Origin: Sorangium aterium
Lineage (GTDB): Bacteria > Myxococcota_A > Polyangia > Polyangiales > Polyangiaceae
Reading direction: 5' to 3'
DNA length: 64,000 bases
NCBI RefSeq assembly: GCF_028368935.1
Contig: NZ_JAQNDK010000003.1
Coordinates: 868,001-932,000 of the forward strand
Below the pieces are notes generated by a model. That model did not search any database and had not been told where the DNA came from. It worked only from the letters and a program-made list of their open reading frames with translations. Positions 8,322 through 20,064 of the stretch are shown here, piece after piece (the first letter of the stretch is position 1; each line of letters opens with the position of its first letter). Made by a program: the position numbers and the translations under genes.

Positions 8322-10676
8322 GTGCAACCAGCGACGGTCTTCACGGAGCGCTACCGCCTGGAGCGCCGTGTCGGCGCGGGCGGAATGGGGGAGGTGTGGA
8401 AGGCGCTCGACCAGGAGACGGGCGAGCCGGTGGCGGTCAAGGTATTGCTTGGCGGCGCCCTCGAGGACGCGGCCCGGTTCGCGCGAGAGGCGCAGATCCT
8501 CGCGGGACTCTCGCATCCGTGCATCGTGCGGTACCTGGCGCACGGCGCCAGTGCCGAGGGGGCTCCTTACCTCGTCATGGAGTGGCTCGATGGCGAGGAT
8601 CTCTCGGCTCGGCTCGGGCGCGGCCCGCTCGGCATCGACGAGAGCGTCGCCCTCGCCCTGAGGGTCGCGGACGTGCTCGCGTATGCGCACGCGCAGGGGG
8701 TGATCCACCGCGATCTGAAGCCGAGCAACCTGTTCTTGCCGGGGAAGCGGCTGGAGGAGGCGAAGGTGCTCGACTTCGGTATCGCGCGGATCGAGCACGC
8801 GGCGACGATGACGTGCGCAGGGACGCTGCTCGGAACGCCCGGGTACATGGCGCCCGAGCAGGCGCGGGGCGAGGCGAGCATCGATACGCGCGCGGACGTC
8901 TTCTCGCTCGGATGTGTGCTCTTCGAATGTCTGACGGGCGAGCCTGCGTTCGGCGGCCAGCACCTGGCGGCAATCCTGACGAAGGTGCTCTTCGAGGAGA
9001 CCCCGAGCGTGCGGAGCGCGCGGCCGGAGGTGCCCGAGGCGCTCGACGCGTTGCTGCGAAGGATGCTGTCCAAGGGGAGAGAGGAGCGACCGCTCGACGG
9101 CAGGGCAACAGCGGAGGCGCTTCGGGCGCTCGGGGAGCCGCCTGTCAGGCTGCCTTCACGCTCCAGCGGAGCACCGTCGTTGACGAGCAGCGAGCAGCGC
9201 GCGGTGGCGGTGATCCTCGTGAGCGCGCCGCCAGGCGTCGAGGCTCGGCGATTCGATGGAAGCTCCACCCTGACGTTGACCCCAGACGACGTGATCATCC
9301 TGCGCGAGGCCGAGGTGCATGGCGGCGCGAGCGAGCATCTGATCGACGGGTCGGTGGTCGTGATGATCGCGGGCAGGAGCCTGGCGACGGATCTCGCCGC
9401 GCGGGCGGCGCGCTGCGCGCTCTCGCTGAGCGCGCAGGCCGGCGGGCGGAGCGTCGCCCTCGCCATCGGACGCAGCGACCGCTCGGCTCGGTCGCTGGGG
9501 CCCGCCATCGACCGGGTGGCGCGGCTCTCTGGCACCATGGCGCGCGACGCTGCGCCGGCGGCGGGCGCGGTGCTGCTCGACGAGGTGGTCGCGGGGCTGC
9601 TCGACGCGCGCTTCGATGTGCGCGAGGGCGATGGGGTCTTCGTGTTGCAGGGAGAGCGTGCGGTCGCCGAGGGCACACGCCTGCTCCTGGGCAAGGCCAC
9701 GCCGTGCGTGGGGCGCGAGCGCGAGCTCGGCATGCTGCGGGCGCTGCTCGCCGAGACCGTGGAAGAGGCGACCCCGCAGGCGGCGCTGGTCGTGGCGCCG
9801 CCGGGCATGGGCAAGTCGCGGCTGGCCAACGAGCTTCTGCAGGAGCTCAGGGCGCGGGACGAGCCGGTGTCGATCTGGATCGCGCGCGGCGATACGCTGC
9901 GCACAGGCGCTCCCCTCGAGATGCTCGGCCAGGCGCTGCGGAGCGCGTGTGGCATCCACGAGGGCGAGCCGCCGGAGATCCGGCGGGAGAAGCTGCTGGC
10001 GCAGGTGGCGGCGTGGATCGCCCCGTGCGAGCAGCGGCGTGTTGCGGAGTTCCTGGGCGAGATCGTGGGCGCGCCGTTCCCGGACGAAGACAGCCTCGCG
10101 CTGCGGTCCGCGCGGCGTGACGCGCCGCTCATGGCGGACCAGGTGCGTGAGGCGTTCCTCGACTTCCTCGGCGCGGCCTGCGCGAAGGCGCCGGTGCTCG
10201 TCCTGCTGGAGGATCTGCACTGGGGAGATCGGCCGACGGTGCAGCTCCTCGACGTGGCGTTGCGCACGCTGGAGGAGCGGCCGCTCTTCGTCCTGGCCGC
10301 GGCGCGCCCCGAGGTGCGCGACGTCTTTCCGAAGCTCTGGGAAGGCCGCCGGCTGCACGAGATACGGCTCGTGGAGCTGAGCCGACGGGCCGGCGAGCGC
10401 CTCGCGCGGCACGTCCTGGGCGAGCGGGCGGCCGCCGAGACCATTGCACGCATCGTGCGCTTGTCGGAGGGAAATGCCTTTTACCTGGAAGAGCTGATCC
10501 GCTGGACGGCCGAGGGCAAGGGCTCCGACATGCCGGAGACGGTGGTGGCCATGGTCGAGTCGCGGCTCGGAGAGCTCGACGAAGGGGCGCGGCGGCTCCT
10601 CCGCGCAGCGAGCATCTTCGGCGAGGTCTTCTGCAAGGGGGAAACAATTCGAATACGCAGAAACAATGCTTATTAA
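8322..10676 (+). CDS. Ser/Thr kinase-AAA ATPase, 5' part of a gene split by the 51-kb element
   Basis: Encodes the N-terminal ~770 residues of a kinase-ATPase regulator. The Hanks-type kinase domain runs from residue ~9 (GAGGMGEVWKAL loop, HRDLKPSN catalytic loop near 128, then DFG and APEQ). A cyclase-like/unknown linker follows, then an AAA_16-type ATPase with Walker A PPGMGKS near residue 494 and a Walker B-like LLEDLHW. Native sequence ends at FGEVF plus the TG at 10632-10633; the last 14 codons up to 10676 come from the inserted DNA. The missing C-terminus (helical repeats) lies at 61670-63280. The kinase domain itself is complete, so a truncated kinase could still be made. Confidence 0.92.
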   Translation: MQPATVFTERYRLERRVGAGGMGEVWKALDQETGEPVAVKVLLGGALEDAARFAREAQILAGLSHPCIVRYLAHGASAEGAPYLVMEWLDGEDLSARLGRGPLGIDESVALALRVADVLAYAHAQGVIHRDLKPSNLFLPGKRLEEAKVLDFGIARIEHAATMTCAGTLLGTPGYMAPEQARGEASIDTRADVFSLGCVLFECLTGEPAFGGQHLAAILTKVLFEETPSVRSARPEVPEALDALLRRMLSKGREERPLDGRATAEALRALGEPPVRLPSRSSGAPSLTSSEQRAVAVILVSAPPGVEARRFDGSSTLTLTPDDVIILREAEVHGGASEHLIDGSVVVMIAGRSLATDLAARAARCALSLSAQAGGRSVALAIGRSDRSARSLGPAIDRVARLSGTMARDAAPAAGAVLLDEVVAGLLDARFDVREGDGVFVLQGERAVAEGTRLLLGKATPCVGRERELGMLRALLAETVEEATPQAALVVAPPGMGKSRLANELLQELRARDEPVSIWIARGDTLRTGAPLEMLGQALRSACGIHEGEPPEIRREKLLAQVAAWIAPCEQRRVAEFLGEIVGAPFPDEDSLALRSARRDAPLMADQVREAFLDFLGAACAKAPVLVLLEDLHWGDRPTVQLLDVALRTLEERPLFVLAAARPEVRDVFPKLWEGRRLHEIRLVELSRRAGERLARHVLGERAAAETIARIVRLSEGNAFYLEELIRWTAEGKGSDMPETVVAMVESRLGELDEGARRLLRAASIFGEVFCKGETIRIRRNNAY
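10630..10661. other. attL: left junction of the integrative element
   Basis: Host codons end in GTC TTC TG at 10633. The shared core TCTG occupies 10630-10633. Element sequence follows, and 10641-10661 is one arm of the attP inverted repeat; its reverse complement matches 61641-61661 at 15 of 21 positions, seven bases away from the central TG on each side. Integrase-binding arms around a dinucleotide crossover are the normal design for large serine integrases. Confidence 0.8.
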
Positions 10677-11152
10677 TTACAATGGATTGGCAGCTGTGCC
10701 CGGCAGGGACGGCGGCTAGTGGACGGCGGCTGGGAAGATGCGCGCGCGCCATCGGGGCGCGCCCGTACGGTCCTGGCGGTCGCGGGTCGTCAAGGGCGTG
10801 GCTTGGGATCGCTGTGCCTGGGGTACGCGCTCGGGGCTGTGGTCGTTCACCATCCAGCAGCTCAACGAGGAGGAGCTCCGCGCCGCCGCCGTCGAGCACA
10901 TGGCACCGGAGCCGATCGGCGCGGTCCCTCGCCGCGCCGCGGGCGTTGGTCGGGGTGCCGCTCGATGCCTAGCCGGCGTCGAGATCCCTGCGCGCGAACT
11001 CGAGGCCGCGGTCGTCCACTTCGGCACGCTCGGGGCTGTCGCAGACGTGGAGGTGAACGTCGACCAGCTCGGTGCGGAGGCGCCCCTGAGCGCCTTGGAG
11101 GCCATGGGGCGCAGCCTGTCGGACTACGCGGCCGTCATCCGGAGGTGGTCTC
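10677..11152 (+). other. Degenerate region before istB, possibly the end of istA
   Basis: No intact gene. A frame at 10975-11130 reads ELEAAVVHFGTLGAVADVEV and ends in SLSDYAAVIRR, and a TGA at 11154 overlaps the istB GTG, the usual istA/istB coupling in IS21. This is weak evidence for an IstA tail. The ELxAV..H..LGAVA pattern also recurs in other degenerate stretches of this element. Confidence 0.3.
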
Positions 11153-11934
11153 GTGAGCCGCGAGATCGTGCATGCGCGCGTTGTCCAGAGCCTGAGTCGG
11201 CTTAGGATGCGCTCCATCGCCGAGCGGCTCGACGCCCTGCTCTCCGAGGCGGCCAGGACCGAGCCGACCTACCTGGATTTCCTGGACAAGATGCTCTGCG
11301 AGGAGCTCGGGTCCAAGCAGCGCAAGCGGGAGGCGATGGGGATCCAGATCGCGCATTTTCCGGTGATCAAGACCCTCGAGGACTTCGACTTCAAGTTCCA
11401 GCCCTCGATCGATCAGAAGCTCGTCCGCGAGCTCGCCACCGGGCGTTTCGTCGCCGAGGCCGAGAACGTGCTGGTCTTAGGCCCTCCCGGGGTGGGCAAG
11501 ACACATCTGGCCATCGCACTGGGGCGGGCCGCCGTCGAGGCGGGCACTCGGTGCTATTCACGAGCGCGACCGCGCTCCTGGCGACGCTATCGAAGGCGGA
11601 AACCGAGGGGTCAGCTCGCGGAGAAGCTCCTATTCTACACGAAGCCGAAGTTGCTGGGCGTCGATGAGCTGGGCTACCTGCCCTTCGACAGGCAGAGCGC
11701 CCATCTCTTTTCCAACTCGTGACCAGGAGGTACGAGAAGAGCAGCACCTTGATCACGACAAACCAGGTGGTGACGCGGTGGGGCGCGGTCTTCGGGGATG
11801 AAGTCCTCGCCGCCGCGATCCTCGACCCTCTGCTCCACCACAGCCACGCCCTGATGATCTCGGGAGACAGTTATAGGCTGAAACAGAAAAAGAAGGCGGG
11901 TCTGCTCGGCGGGAACGCCGCGTCGGCCAGGTGA
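11153..11934 (+). pseudogene. istB: IS21-family IstB ATPase, frameshifted
   Basis: IstB is the AAA+ helper of IS21 transposition. The frame from the GTG at 11153 gives a typical N-terminus (LRMRSIAERLDALLSEA) and Walker A LGPPGVGKTH. The reading frame is lost near 11551 (VLFTSATALLATLSK is in another frame), regained near 11611 (LLFYTKPKLLGVDELGYLPF, Walker B), and lost again near 11709 where one T of a T-run is missing. It ends in LITTNQ...WGAVFGDEVLAAA. Three frameshifts make it inactive. The following AT-richer bases 11956-11998 (GGGGTCAGTTTACTGTCATA) look like the right end of the same IS. Confidence 0.85.
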
Positions 11935-12161
11935 TCCAGGAGCGCAGGCGAGGGGTCAGTTTACTGTCATAATGGGTCAAAGGTTACCGTCACTTGACAC
12001 AGCGCAGCTACCTGACGCATTCATCGAGGCCGCGCAGTGGTTCGACACGACGGCATTCTGCGCCCCTCACCAACAACCTCCGCCCGCCGAACGTTGCGGT
12101 CTGCCGCGGAGGGGGGACGCTGGCCGCCCGTCGGCAGCAGTGCAAATTTGGATTGCATCTC

Positions 12162-13616
12162 CTACCGATCTCGCTCTCGCCTCTGTTGCTCTTCCAGGTC
12201 TTGCAGCTTGCTGCACCCTGAAGGAGAAAGACAGCGGTTCCCTCCGTCGAGTGGGCATACGATCTGGCCGTCTGGGCATGTGCCGAGGCAAGAGTACTGC
12301 TGCGCGAGAGAACGGTACGCCATATCAATCTCATAGTGATGCTCCGGCGACGGCGGCAACTCTGCGGCGGAGTAACCAAAGATATCGTTGCCAGAATTGC
12401 ACTCGTAACCCGAGTTGACCGCAATGATCTCGCTGCCATGAAAGACAGGCCCACCGCTGTCGCCAGGGCACAGCGCAACCGTTTTGCCCAACCTGCCGTT
12501 GATGAACGTCTTCGACCCGCCTCCTGATCCGCTGCCCCCGGGACAAGTCGCAGCTCTGCTGGTACAACCATAGCCATACACCGTGATGTCGGCACCCGGC
12601 TTCGGGCGGCTGTCAGCAATTTTCTCAGGGGCGATCCCATCTCTGCAGATAGCATCATCAATCATCAAGAACCCGACGTCGTCGTGGCCGGGCGTTCCAT
12701 CGTGTCTGAACCTCCTGGATCCGATTACGCGTCTGTTGGCGATAGAGGTGCCAGTTGTGGAGAAGAACTGGATTGTGCCGAACGAGTTGGGAATTACGCA
12801 ATGAGCCGCGGTGATGGCAAGCCGGGATGCCACGAGCGTCGCCGTGCAGCGGGAGTTCGTGGTAGGGCTGGTTGGAAACGTGTACACGCCGATTGCGGGA
12901 TGTTTCCAGGTCGCCGTGCCAGCCACGAGAGGAAATGTAGTGACCGGAGATTCTACCCCCCCTGTTGCCTGCTCACACGCACTTGATGAACCGACCGGCT
13001 CGACCCTCCAGCGGTTGTCGCGGCCGTTGTCAGCCCCACCCGGGTTGCAGGGATAAACTTCGACGCCCGCACCAGGCCCGTGTTGGTCCACGCCTCGAAC
13101 ACCGAGGCACAGGCCGGAGATTCGATTCTCGAGCCGGCTCGAGCCATCGAGATCGCTTTTGACGCGCCACTGATTGTCTCGACCCCCATCAGAGCCCCCC
13201 GGCGCGCAGTGATAGACTTCCACCTCCGCTCCTGGACCGTGCTGATCCACCCCGCGGACGCCGAGACACAGGTTGGAGACGCGATTTTTTATGTGAACGA
13301 AGCCATCGGTGGTGGACTCCATGCGCCACTGGTTGTCGCAGCCACGATCGGCGCCGCCGGGGTTGCAGGTGTACACCTCCACGCCTGCGCCCGGCCCATG
13401 GTTGTCGACTTCTCGGACGCCCAAGCAGAGGTTCGATACCGCGTTGACGAGCGAAACGTACCCAGGAGGTTGGGGTGGAATATCCCTATGCGTTCGGCGA
13501 CCTGCATACTGTCCTGGGGTCCGAACGCTGCGAACATCCGGTTGACCTTGGGGGTCGCAGCCGATAAATGTGGCGCCGACTGCTGTCAATAAAATTGCTG
13601 ACATTAACTTAGACAT
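12162..13616 (-). CDS. Secreted trypsin-like protease with triple ricin-type lectin repeats
   Basis: A 484-aa protein with a signal peptide and lipobox TFIGC (Cys 20), so probably a lipoprotein. Residues ~50-200 hold three beta-trefoil units, each with the pattern LCLGVRxVDxHGPGAxVEVY and a DNQWR (QxW) signature, typical of ricin-B carbohydrate-binding domains. The C-terminal half is a chymotrypsin-fold protease with ITAAHC (His ~270), HDDVGFLMIDD (Asp) and LCPGDSGGP (Ser ~385), so the catalytic triad is complete. A Cys-rich tail and a charged end follow. GGGAGTG precedes the ATG. Likely role is extracellular or surface proteolysis on glycan-bearing targets (inference). Confidence 0.9.
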   Translation of the reverse strand: MSKLMSAILLTAVGATFIGCDPQGQPDVRSVRTPGQYAGRRTHRDIPPQPPGYVSLVNAVSNLCLGVREVDNHGPGAGVEVYTCNPGGADRGCDNQWRMESTTDGFVHIKNRVSNLCLGVRGVDQHGPGAEVEVYHCAPGGSDGGRDNQWRVKSDLDGSSRLENRISGLCLGVRGVDQHGPGAGVEVYPCNPGGADNGRDNRWRVEPVGSSSACEQATGGVESPVTTFPLVAGTATWKHPAIGVYTFPTSPTTNSRCTATLVASRLAITAAHCVIPNSFGTIQFFSTTGTSIANRRVIGSRRFRHDGTPGHDDVGFLMIDDAICRDGIAPEKIADSRPKPGADITVYGYGCTSRAATCPGGSGSGGGSKTFINGRLGKTVALCPGDSGGPVFHGSEIIAVNSGYECNSGNDIFGYSAAELPPSPEHHYEIDMAYRSLAQQYSCLGTCPDGQIVCPLDGGNRCLSPSGCSKLQDLEEQQRRERDR

Positions 13617-14336
13617 GGTTCACTCCCGGATTGACGTCTGTTTGGGTCGACGGGCGGTCTACAGCAACACGATAAGCTCGACTCGAGGAGCGGCGCGAAG
13701 GCCAGTCTATGACATTCCAATTATCAGTCGATTGGTCAAGCGAAGCCTCCCGACCAGGCCTGTCTAGAGCGCATGTGTGCCTTCCCAGCAGAGGGCTACA
13801 TCCGCTATAGAATGGCCGTATGCGCCGCGACCACGCTCACGACCGTCGCAGGGCGGGCGTCGGAGAACGGACGATCTGGTCGGAGCGGGTTGAGCTCCCG
13901 CTTTCCTGTGACTGGTGCCGTACCCGTTTCAGCTCTGTTGTGTCCATCATCCATCCTCCAATCAATCCATACGACACGTTGCGGAACGTGTAGCCCTCGA
14001 TCGGCACAGGCCCGTCGCAAGAAGCGATCTCCACCGCGTTCCTCGCGCCGTCGCAACACCGGGGCGGCGGAGCGCCGAAGTCGAGCGCACCGCCCTCGAG
14101 GAGCGCGGCTCGCCTCGACGAGCGCGGCGCAGAGGGCGGCCGCCTTGGGGCTGCGGATCATAACGACGATCGCTAGAGACGGTTCTGAGGGCGAGGGATG
14201 GTATTTCATTCGGAGGGCGACAGCAGCACGGGCCGTGCCGGCCACGCTCGGCGCGTCCATCGCGTCACGCGAGGCGGGGACGTCGCGGTATCGCGACGCC
14301 ATGTCGCGGCCGCGCGACGCCTGGGAGTTCGCGGGG
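13617..14336. other. Intergenic region with half of an inverted repeat
   Basis: The first ~150 bases are the upstream region of the protease gene. From ~14130 to 14330 the minus strand reads MDAPSVAGTARAAVAL, nearly the same as the plus-strand frame at 19793-19850 (MDAPSVAGTTRAAVAL). It is therefore the inverted copy of the DNA downstream of the kinase gene at 17417-19717. I see no gene. Confidence 0.5.
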
Positions 14337-14531
14337 TCAGGCTGGCAGGAGCCGGAGCCTGAGCACGCACGCGGCGATGGAGAGCACGCCCACTCGAAGG
14401 TGCTGAAAGCGCTCCGGGAAGGATTTCACGAGGCTCCGCAACCAGAGGCGCCGTCCGTCACCCATGGTTCCAGCCCGCAGGCTGTGGAGTGAAGGCGGCC
14501 CCGTCGATGCAAGCTGTTGATATCGCGTCAT
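14337..14531 (-). pseudogene. Remnant of a second kinase gene 3' end
   Basis: The minus strand encodes [20 protein letters not shown] followed by a stop, matching the last residues of the kinase gene at 17417-19717 ([20 protein letters not shown]). Only about 40 residues are alignable; the upstream part is gone. With the neighbouring 14130-14330 segment it forms an inverted copy of 19590-19860, so the region once held two kinase genes in opposite orientation. Confidence 0.7.
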
Positions 14532-14899
14532 TTTTCCAGCAGGGAGGCGGATCGCGTAAGGAGCCCTCTGTCACCTGATGTGAGCGCATCGGTTCGCCCT
14601 TGACATTCTCGAATCGTTTTGCTTTTCCTTCTCTCGGCGCATCCGTCGCTGGCGCGTCGACCGTCCATACCGGGCAGTTGATCGGCGCGTGCTCGGCGTG
14701 CTCTCGGCTCGATGACGAGCCGATGTGACGCGACGTCGCGCAGCCGGCTCCTCCGCGAGCATCGGCGTGCCCGCTGGCTTCGCGCCCTGGTCTCCGATTT
14801 GCTTAAGCCTGGTCTCGCACTGGTTCGACCGACACCGTCTTGTTGCTCGCTGGGCCGGCACGGGGTTCCAGCGGGCCCCCAACATCCGAGGAGATTTCC

Positions 14900-15199
14900 A
14901 TGATCGCCAGGGGACTTTTCGACGAGCTTCATATTGGAGAGATCGACCCCGGCCGCTACCACATGGTAGACCGCACAAGCGGCCAAACGGTCGGGGTCAT
15001 CATGGTCCGGCATCCTGATCTCGTGGTTGTGCTCTTCTCGAGCCTCCCTACGGTTCAGGGGCAAGATCGCGTCCTAGATCTCGTGTACGAGAGTATCGGT
15101 GGACACGTGTTCACCGTCGCAGATGCCCTGAGTTTGGCGCCGAACGGAGATTACCGCGTCGTGCATTACTCCGGGCGCATGGTCGCCACGCATCCGTAG
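14900..15199 (+). CDS. Small unknown protein, copy 1
   Basis: A 99-aa soluble protein without signal peptide. The start follows CGAGGAGATTTCC, an excellent ribosome site. The sequence alternates short strands (GRYHMVDRTSGQTVGVIMVR; LVVVLFSSLPTVQ) and ends in YRVVHYSGRMVATHP, suggesting a small beta-rich fold. It is 85% or so identical by eye to copy 2 at 15737, differing mainly in residues 64-80, where copy 2 has a two-residue-longer loop. The function is unknown. Both copies stay open, and the differences do not disrupt the frame, which suggests both are used. Confidence 0.7.
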   Translation: MIARGLFDELHIGEIDPGRYHMVDRTSGQTVGVIMVRHPDLVVVLFSSLPTVQGQDRVLDLVYESIGGHVFTVADALSLAPNGDYRVVHYSGRMVATHP

Positions 15200-15202
15200 T
15201 GG

Positions 15203-15350
15203 TCAGGCTCCTGACCGGGCGCCTCGCGCGGCCTGGTCCCTGTCGGGCGCGCTCCTCTGAAGGAGGCGATAGAGTCACCTCCCGCTCCTGAAGCACGCGC
15301 AGGAGCTTGGCCTGCTGCGGTAGCGGCAGTTCGCCGATCTCGTCGAGGAG
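15203..15350 (-). pseudogene. Deleted copy of the sigma-54 activator gene
   Basis: This holds the last ~24 codons of the activator (as at 16046-16117) fused directly to a piece of its AAA domain (as at 16637-16710, around [20 protein letters not shown]). The 520 bases between and everything upstream are missing. It is the leftover of the tandem duplication and cannot be functional. Confidence 0.8.
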
Positions 15351-15736
15351 TTGCTCGATTCCGCGTCACTTTTCCAGTAGGGGGGCGGATCGCGTAAGGA
15401 GCCCTCTGTCACCTGATGTGAGCGCAGCGGTTCGCCTTGACATCCTCGAATCGTTTTGTTTTTCCTTTTCTCGGCGCATCCGTCACTGGCGCGCCGACCG
15501 TCCATACCGGGCGGTTGATCGGCGCGTGCTCAGCGTGCTCTCGGCTAGATGACGAGCGGGTGCGACGCGACGTCGCGCAGCCGGCTCCTCCGCGAGCATC
15601 GGAGTGCCCGCTGGCTTCGCGCCTTGGTCTCCAAATTGCTTAAGCCTGGTCTCGCACTCGTTCGACCGACACCGTCTTGTTGCTCGCTGGACCGGCACGG
15701 GGTTCCAGCGGGCCCCCAACATCCGAGGAGATTTCC

Positions 15737-16042
15737 ATGATCGCCAGAGGACTTTTCGACGAGCTTCATATCGGAGAGATCGACCCCGGCCGCTACCACA
15801 TGGTAGACCGCACAAGCGGCCAAACGGTCGGGTTCATCATGGTCCGGCATCCTGATCTCGTGGTTGTGCTCTTCTCGGGCGTCCCCACGGTTCAGGGGCA
15901 AAATCGCGTCCTGGATCTCGTGCACGAGGATCCTGCCGCTGGGAAGGGCGCGTTCACGGTCAAAGAAGCCGTGGCATTGGCGCCGAACGGAGAATATCGC
16001 GTCGTGTATTACTCCGGGCGCATGGTTGCCACGCATCCGTAG
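15737..16042 (+). CDS. Small unknown protein, copy 2
   Basis: A 101-aa paralogue of the product at 14900, with the same ribosome site and the same first ~50 residues apart from single changes (VGFIMVR against VGVIMVR). Its loop near residue 65 reads HEDPAAGKGAFTVKEA. The stop lies 4 bp before the stop of the convergent activator gene. Co-location with an FHA sigma-54 activator and a kinase may mean it belongs to that regulatory unit, but nothing in the sequence proves it. Confidence 0.72.
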   Translation: MIARGLFDELHIGEIDPGRYHMVDRTSGQTVGFIMVRHPDLVVVLFSGVPTVQGQNRVLDLVHEDPAAGKGAFTVKEAVALAPNGEYRVVYYSGRMVATHP

Positions 16043-16045
16043 TGG

Positions 16046-17383
<1,338 letters not shown>

Positions 17384-17416
17384 GCTCGCTCCTCCTCCAC
17401 CCAGGTCCGCGGCATC

Positions 17417-19717
17417 ATGCCCTCGCTCTTGCACGACCCGCGCACCGAAGACAAGGATGGCCCCTCAACGGGGGCTCGTCCTCCGGCGGTCGTTGCCCGG
17501 CGCTACGAGGTAGGGGGCGCCCTTGGTGCGGGCGGCGAGGGGACGGTGTTCGCGGCCATCGACCGCCTGACGGAACGCGAGGTGGCGCTGAAGTGGATCC
17601 CGTTCGATCGCTTGCTGCGACCGGCGCGGGTGCAGCTCCAGATCGCCATCCTCCGACGGCTTCAGCGCCCGGAGATCGTTCCCGGCGTCGTGCGTCTCCT
17701 CGACGACGGCGTTGGCGCCGAGGACGCGTGGCTCGTCATGGAGAGGATCCAAGGGTCGCTATTTCCAGGAGCTCATGGCGGCCAAGGCTGGGGTGCGCTC
17801 GAGCCCCCGCTCGTCTCGCTCCTCGAGACGCTCGCGCGCGTGCATGCCGTCGGCGTCGTTCACTGCGACCTCAAGCCCGAGAACGTGCTGGTCAATCCGT
17901 ATGGCCAGCCGGTCGTCGTCGACTTTGGCATCGCCTCCCTAGGCGGCGCCGGTGAGATCGGGCGGACGAGCGGTGCTCGCGTTCGGGGTACCCGCCCGTA
18001 CGTAGCGCCCGAGCGCTGGTCGGCGCCGGCCACCCCTCGCGCCGATCTATTCGCGGTGGGCGTCATGGCGTACCTGGCCCTCGTGGGGGAATATCCGTCC
18101 CCCTCGCTTGCAGCGTGCGCTCAGGCGCTCGTCGCGCGCGGAGCGCCGCGCGCTGTTGCGGAGGTGCTCGTGGCCCTGCTCGAGCCGGCCCCCCAGGATC
18201 GTCCCGCCTCCGCCGACGACGTCCTCGCGAGGATCGGAGCGGCGCGTCGCGGCACATCGCCTGCCGCGTTCCCGCGAGGCGTGCTTTGCCCGACGACCGA
18301 TGTTACTAGGCCGGCGTCGTTTCACGGTCCTGCGCGGCTCCTCCACCTGCCGCAGGATGCCGTCGCGCTCCTCGGGCGGCGCGCGCCCTCGGGCGGGGAC
18401 GCGGCGCGGAACGAGCTGATGCGCTGGATTCATGCGCGGCTCGCGACCGTCGAGAACGGGCGCATCCGGATCGACCGCGCCGCGCTCGATACCCTGGACG
18501 CGCCGGCACCTCGCAACACCGTCCGCCCGCGGCGGGACCTCCTCGCGGCCCGCGCTCTCGCTGCTCGCGGTCGCCTCCACAACGCGGAGGCGATCCTGCG
18601 CGACGTCATCCGGTATGCCGCTGCTCCTCCGGCCGATCGAGAGACCGTCCTCGGCGCGGCACACCTCTGGACGCAGGTCGTCGTAGCGGCGCGGGACCGG
18701 TCACTGACCGCTCGATTCCTGTACGACATCTCGCGTCTGACGGGGCAGAACGACGAGCTCGCTGCCATCGAGGCCCTCACGCGCGCGTACGACGCGACGG
18801 TGCACTGGACCGGCGACGGCCTCGAGCGAGCTTGCTCCGTCGCGCCGTTCGCCGACCGGGAGCTCGAGCAGCTCCGATGGCACGTCCGGGTGTTTGCGGC
18901 TCGGAAGGTGTCGGTCGAGGCGATGCGCCGGGAGGTCGCGTCCGCCCGCCGCGCGCGCGGACGGTCGCGCCACGCTTCGTGGCGAGGGCAGATCGCCGCG
19001 TGGGAAGGCCGCCTCCTCTACGTCGAGGAGCGGTACCGAGCCGCCGCGCAGCGCCACGAGATCGCAGCCCAGCACGCCACCTGGACATCCGCTCGCATCG
19101 AGGCGCGACTCAACGCCGCCTCTGCCTGGATGGAAGCGTTCTCGTTCCGCCGCGCGATGCGGCTTGCTGCGCGCGGGCGAGAGGAGGCCGCCGCGAGCCG
19201 CCTCCCATTCCTCGAGGGAAGGGCCGAGTGGATCTGGCGCACGGCGGCCGACCGATCCGGCGTGCCTCTTTCGCCTGACGTCGAGCTCGTCGACGCGGCT
19301 CGTCACCTCGACGCACCGGATCTGGTCCTCGTGCTCGCGGTCTCGGAAGCGACGCTCGCGTATCGACTCGGCGATGTCGACACCTTCGTGCGGCTTTCGG
19401 CGATCGCGCGCGAAGCCGGCGCTCCTCACAACGAGCTGCTCGGTACCGCAACGCTGCGGGCGCTCGAAGTGGCGATGGGGGTGCGAGCACCGGACCACGA
19501 TGACGCTCAGCTCGCAGATCGCCTCGCTGCGCGAGGCGTGCCCCGGCTCGCGCTCGAGGTCGCAGCCTTGATCGAGGACCCCACAGCCATCGGCGGCGAG
19601 CGGCGCCTCTGGTTGCAGAGGCTCGCGAGGTTCGTCCCGAAGCGCTTCCAGCACCTTCGAGTAGGCGTGCTCTCCATCACCGAGTGCCTGCACAGGCTTC
19701 GGATTCCGAGCGCCTGA
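17417..19717 (+). CDS. Ser/Thr protein kinase with long helical C-terminus
   Basis: A 766-aa protein. Kinase domain at residues ~30-290: glycine loop [12 protein letters not shown], catalytic Lys in EVALKWIPF, catalytic loop HCDLKPEN near 148 (HCD instead of HRD), DFG near 170, and APERW. The remaining ~450 residues are helical with TPR-like spacing and no transmembrane segment. The ATG at 17417 is used because upstream in-frame codons run into the divergent activator. It probably phosphorylates the FHA activator next door (inference from pairing). The replaced arginine in HRD occurs in kinases that do not need activation-loop phosphorylation. A partial inverted copy of its 3' end lies at 14337-14531. 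Confidence 0.9.
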   Translation: MPSLLHDPRTEDKDGPSTGARPPAVVARRYEVGGALGAGGEGTVFAAIDRLTEREVALKWIPFDRLLRPARVQLQIAILRRLQRPEIVPGVVRLLDDGVGAEDAWLVMERIQGSLFPGAHGGQGWGALEPPLVSLLETLARVHAVGVVHCDLKPENVLVNPYGQPVVVDFGIASLGGAGEIGRTSGARVRGTRPYVAPERWSAPATPRADLFAVGVMAYLALVGEYPSPSLAACAQALVARGAPRAVAEVLVALLEPAPQDRPASADDVLARIGAARRGTSPAAFPRGVLCPTTDVTRPASFHGPARLLHLPQDAVALLGRRAPSGGDAARNELMRWIHARLATVENGRIRIDRAALDTLDAPAPRNTVRPRRDLLAARALAARGRLHNAEAILRDVIRYAAAPPADRETVLGAAHLWTQVVVAARDRSLTARFLYDISRLTGQNDELAAIEALTRAYDATVHWTGDGLERACSVAPFADRELEQLRWHVRVFAARKVSVEAMRREVASARRARGRSRHASWRGQIAAWEGRLLYVEERYRAAAQRHEIAAQHATWTSARIEARLNAASAWMEAFSFRRAMRLAARGREEAAASRLPFLEGRAEWIWRTAADRSGVPLSPDVELVDAARHLDAPDLVLVLAVSEATLAYRLGDVDTFVRLSAIAREAGAPHNELLGTATLRALEVAMGVRAPDHDDAQLADRLAARGVPRLALEVAALIEDPTAIGGERRLWLQRLARFVPKRFQHLRVGVLSITECLHRLRIPSA

Positions 19718-20064
19718 TCTCACGAGCCCCAAGGCGTCGCGGGACCGCGACATGGCGTCGCGACACCGCGATGCTCCGGCCTCGGTGCGCCGCAATGGAT
19801 GCGCCGAGCGTGGCCGGCACGACCCGTGCTGCTGTTGCCCTCACGATGAAACACCTTCCCTCGCATTCAGCACTGCCTCCAGCGACCGTCGTTACGACGC
19901 GCAGCCTCGCGGCGGCCGCCCTCCACGCTGCACTCGTTTCGCTCGGGGGCGCGTGCACGTCCAGCGTGGCTGGACCGTGGAGAATCATGACGCTCGAGCC
20001 CGACAGGCAATCCCAGAAGAATCCGTCTCATTCCTCCAGCGAACAAACCTGAAAGGAGATCCGC
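19718..20064. other. Intergenic region, plus-strand half of the inverted repeat
   Basis: Follows the kinase gene. Bases ~19740-19960 match the reverse complement of ~14130-14330. The last 15 bases hold AAAGGAGATCCGC, the ribosome site of the next gene. No gene recognised. Confidence 0.5.

Noticed and set aside
8567-10453. 628-codon minus-strand frame inside the kinase gene
   Set aside because: Shadow of a strongly coding plus-strand gene; Ser/Arg-rich composition and no motifs.
13773-14492. 239-codon plus-strand frame
   Set aside because: Arg/Ser-rich shadow opposite the inverted kinase remnant; no start signal.
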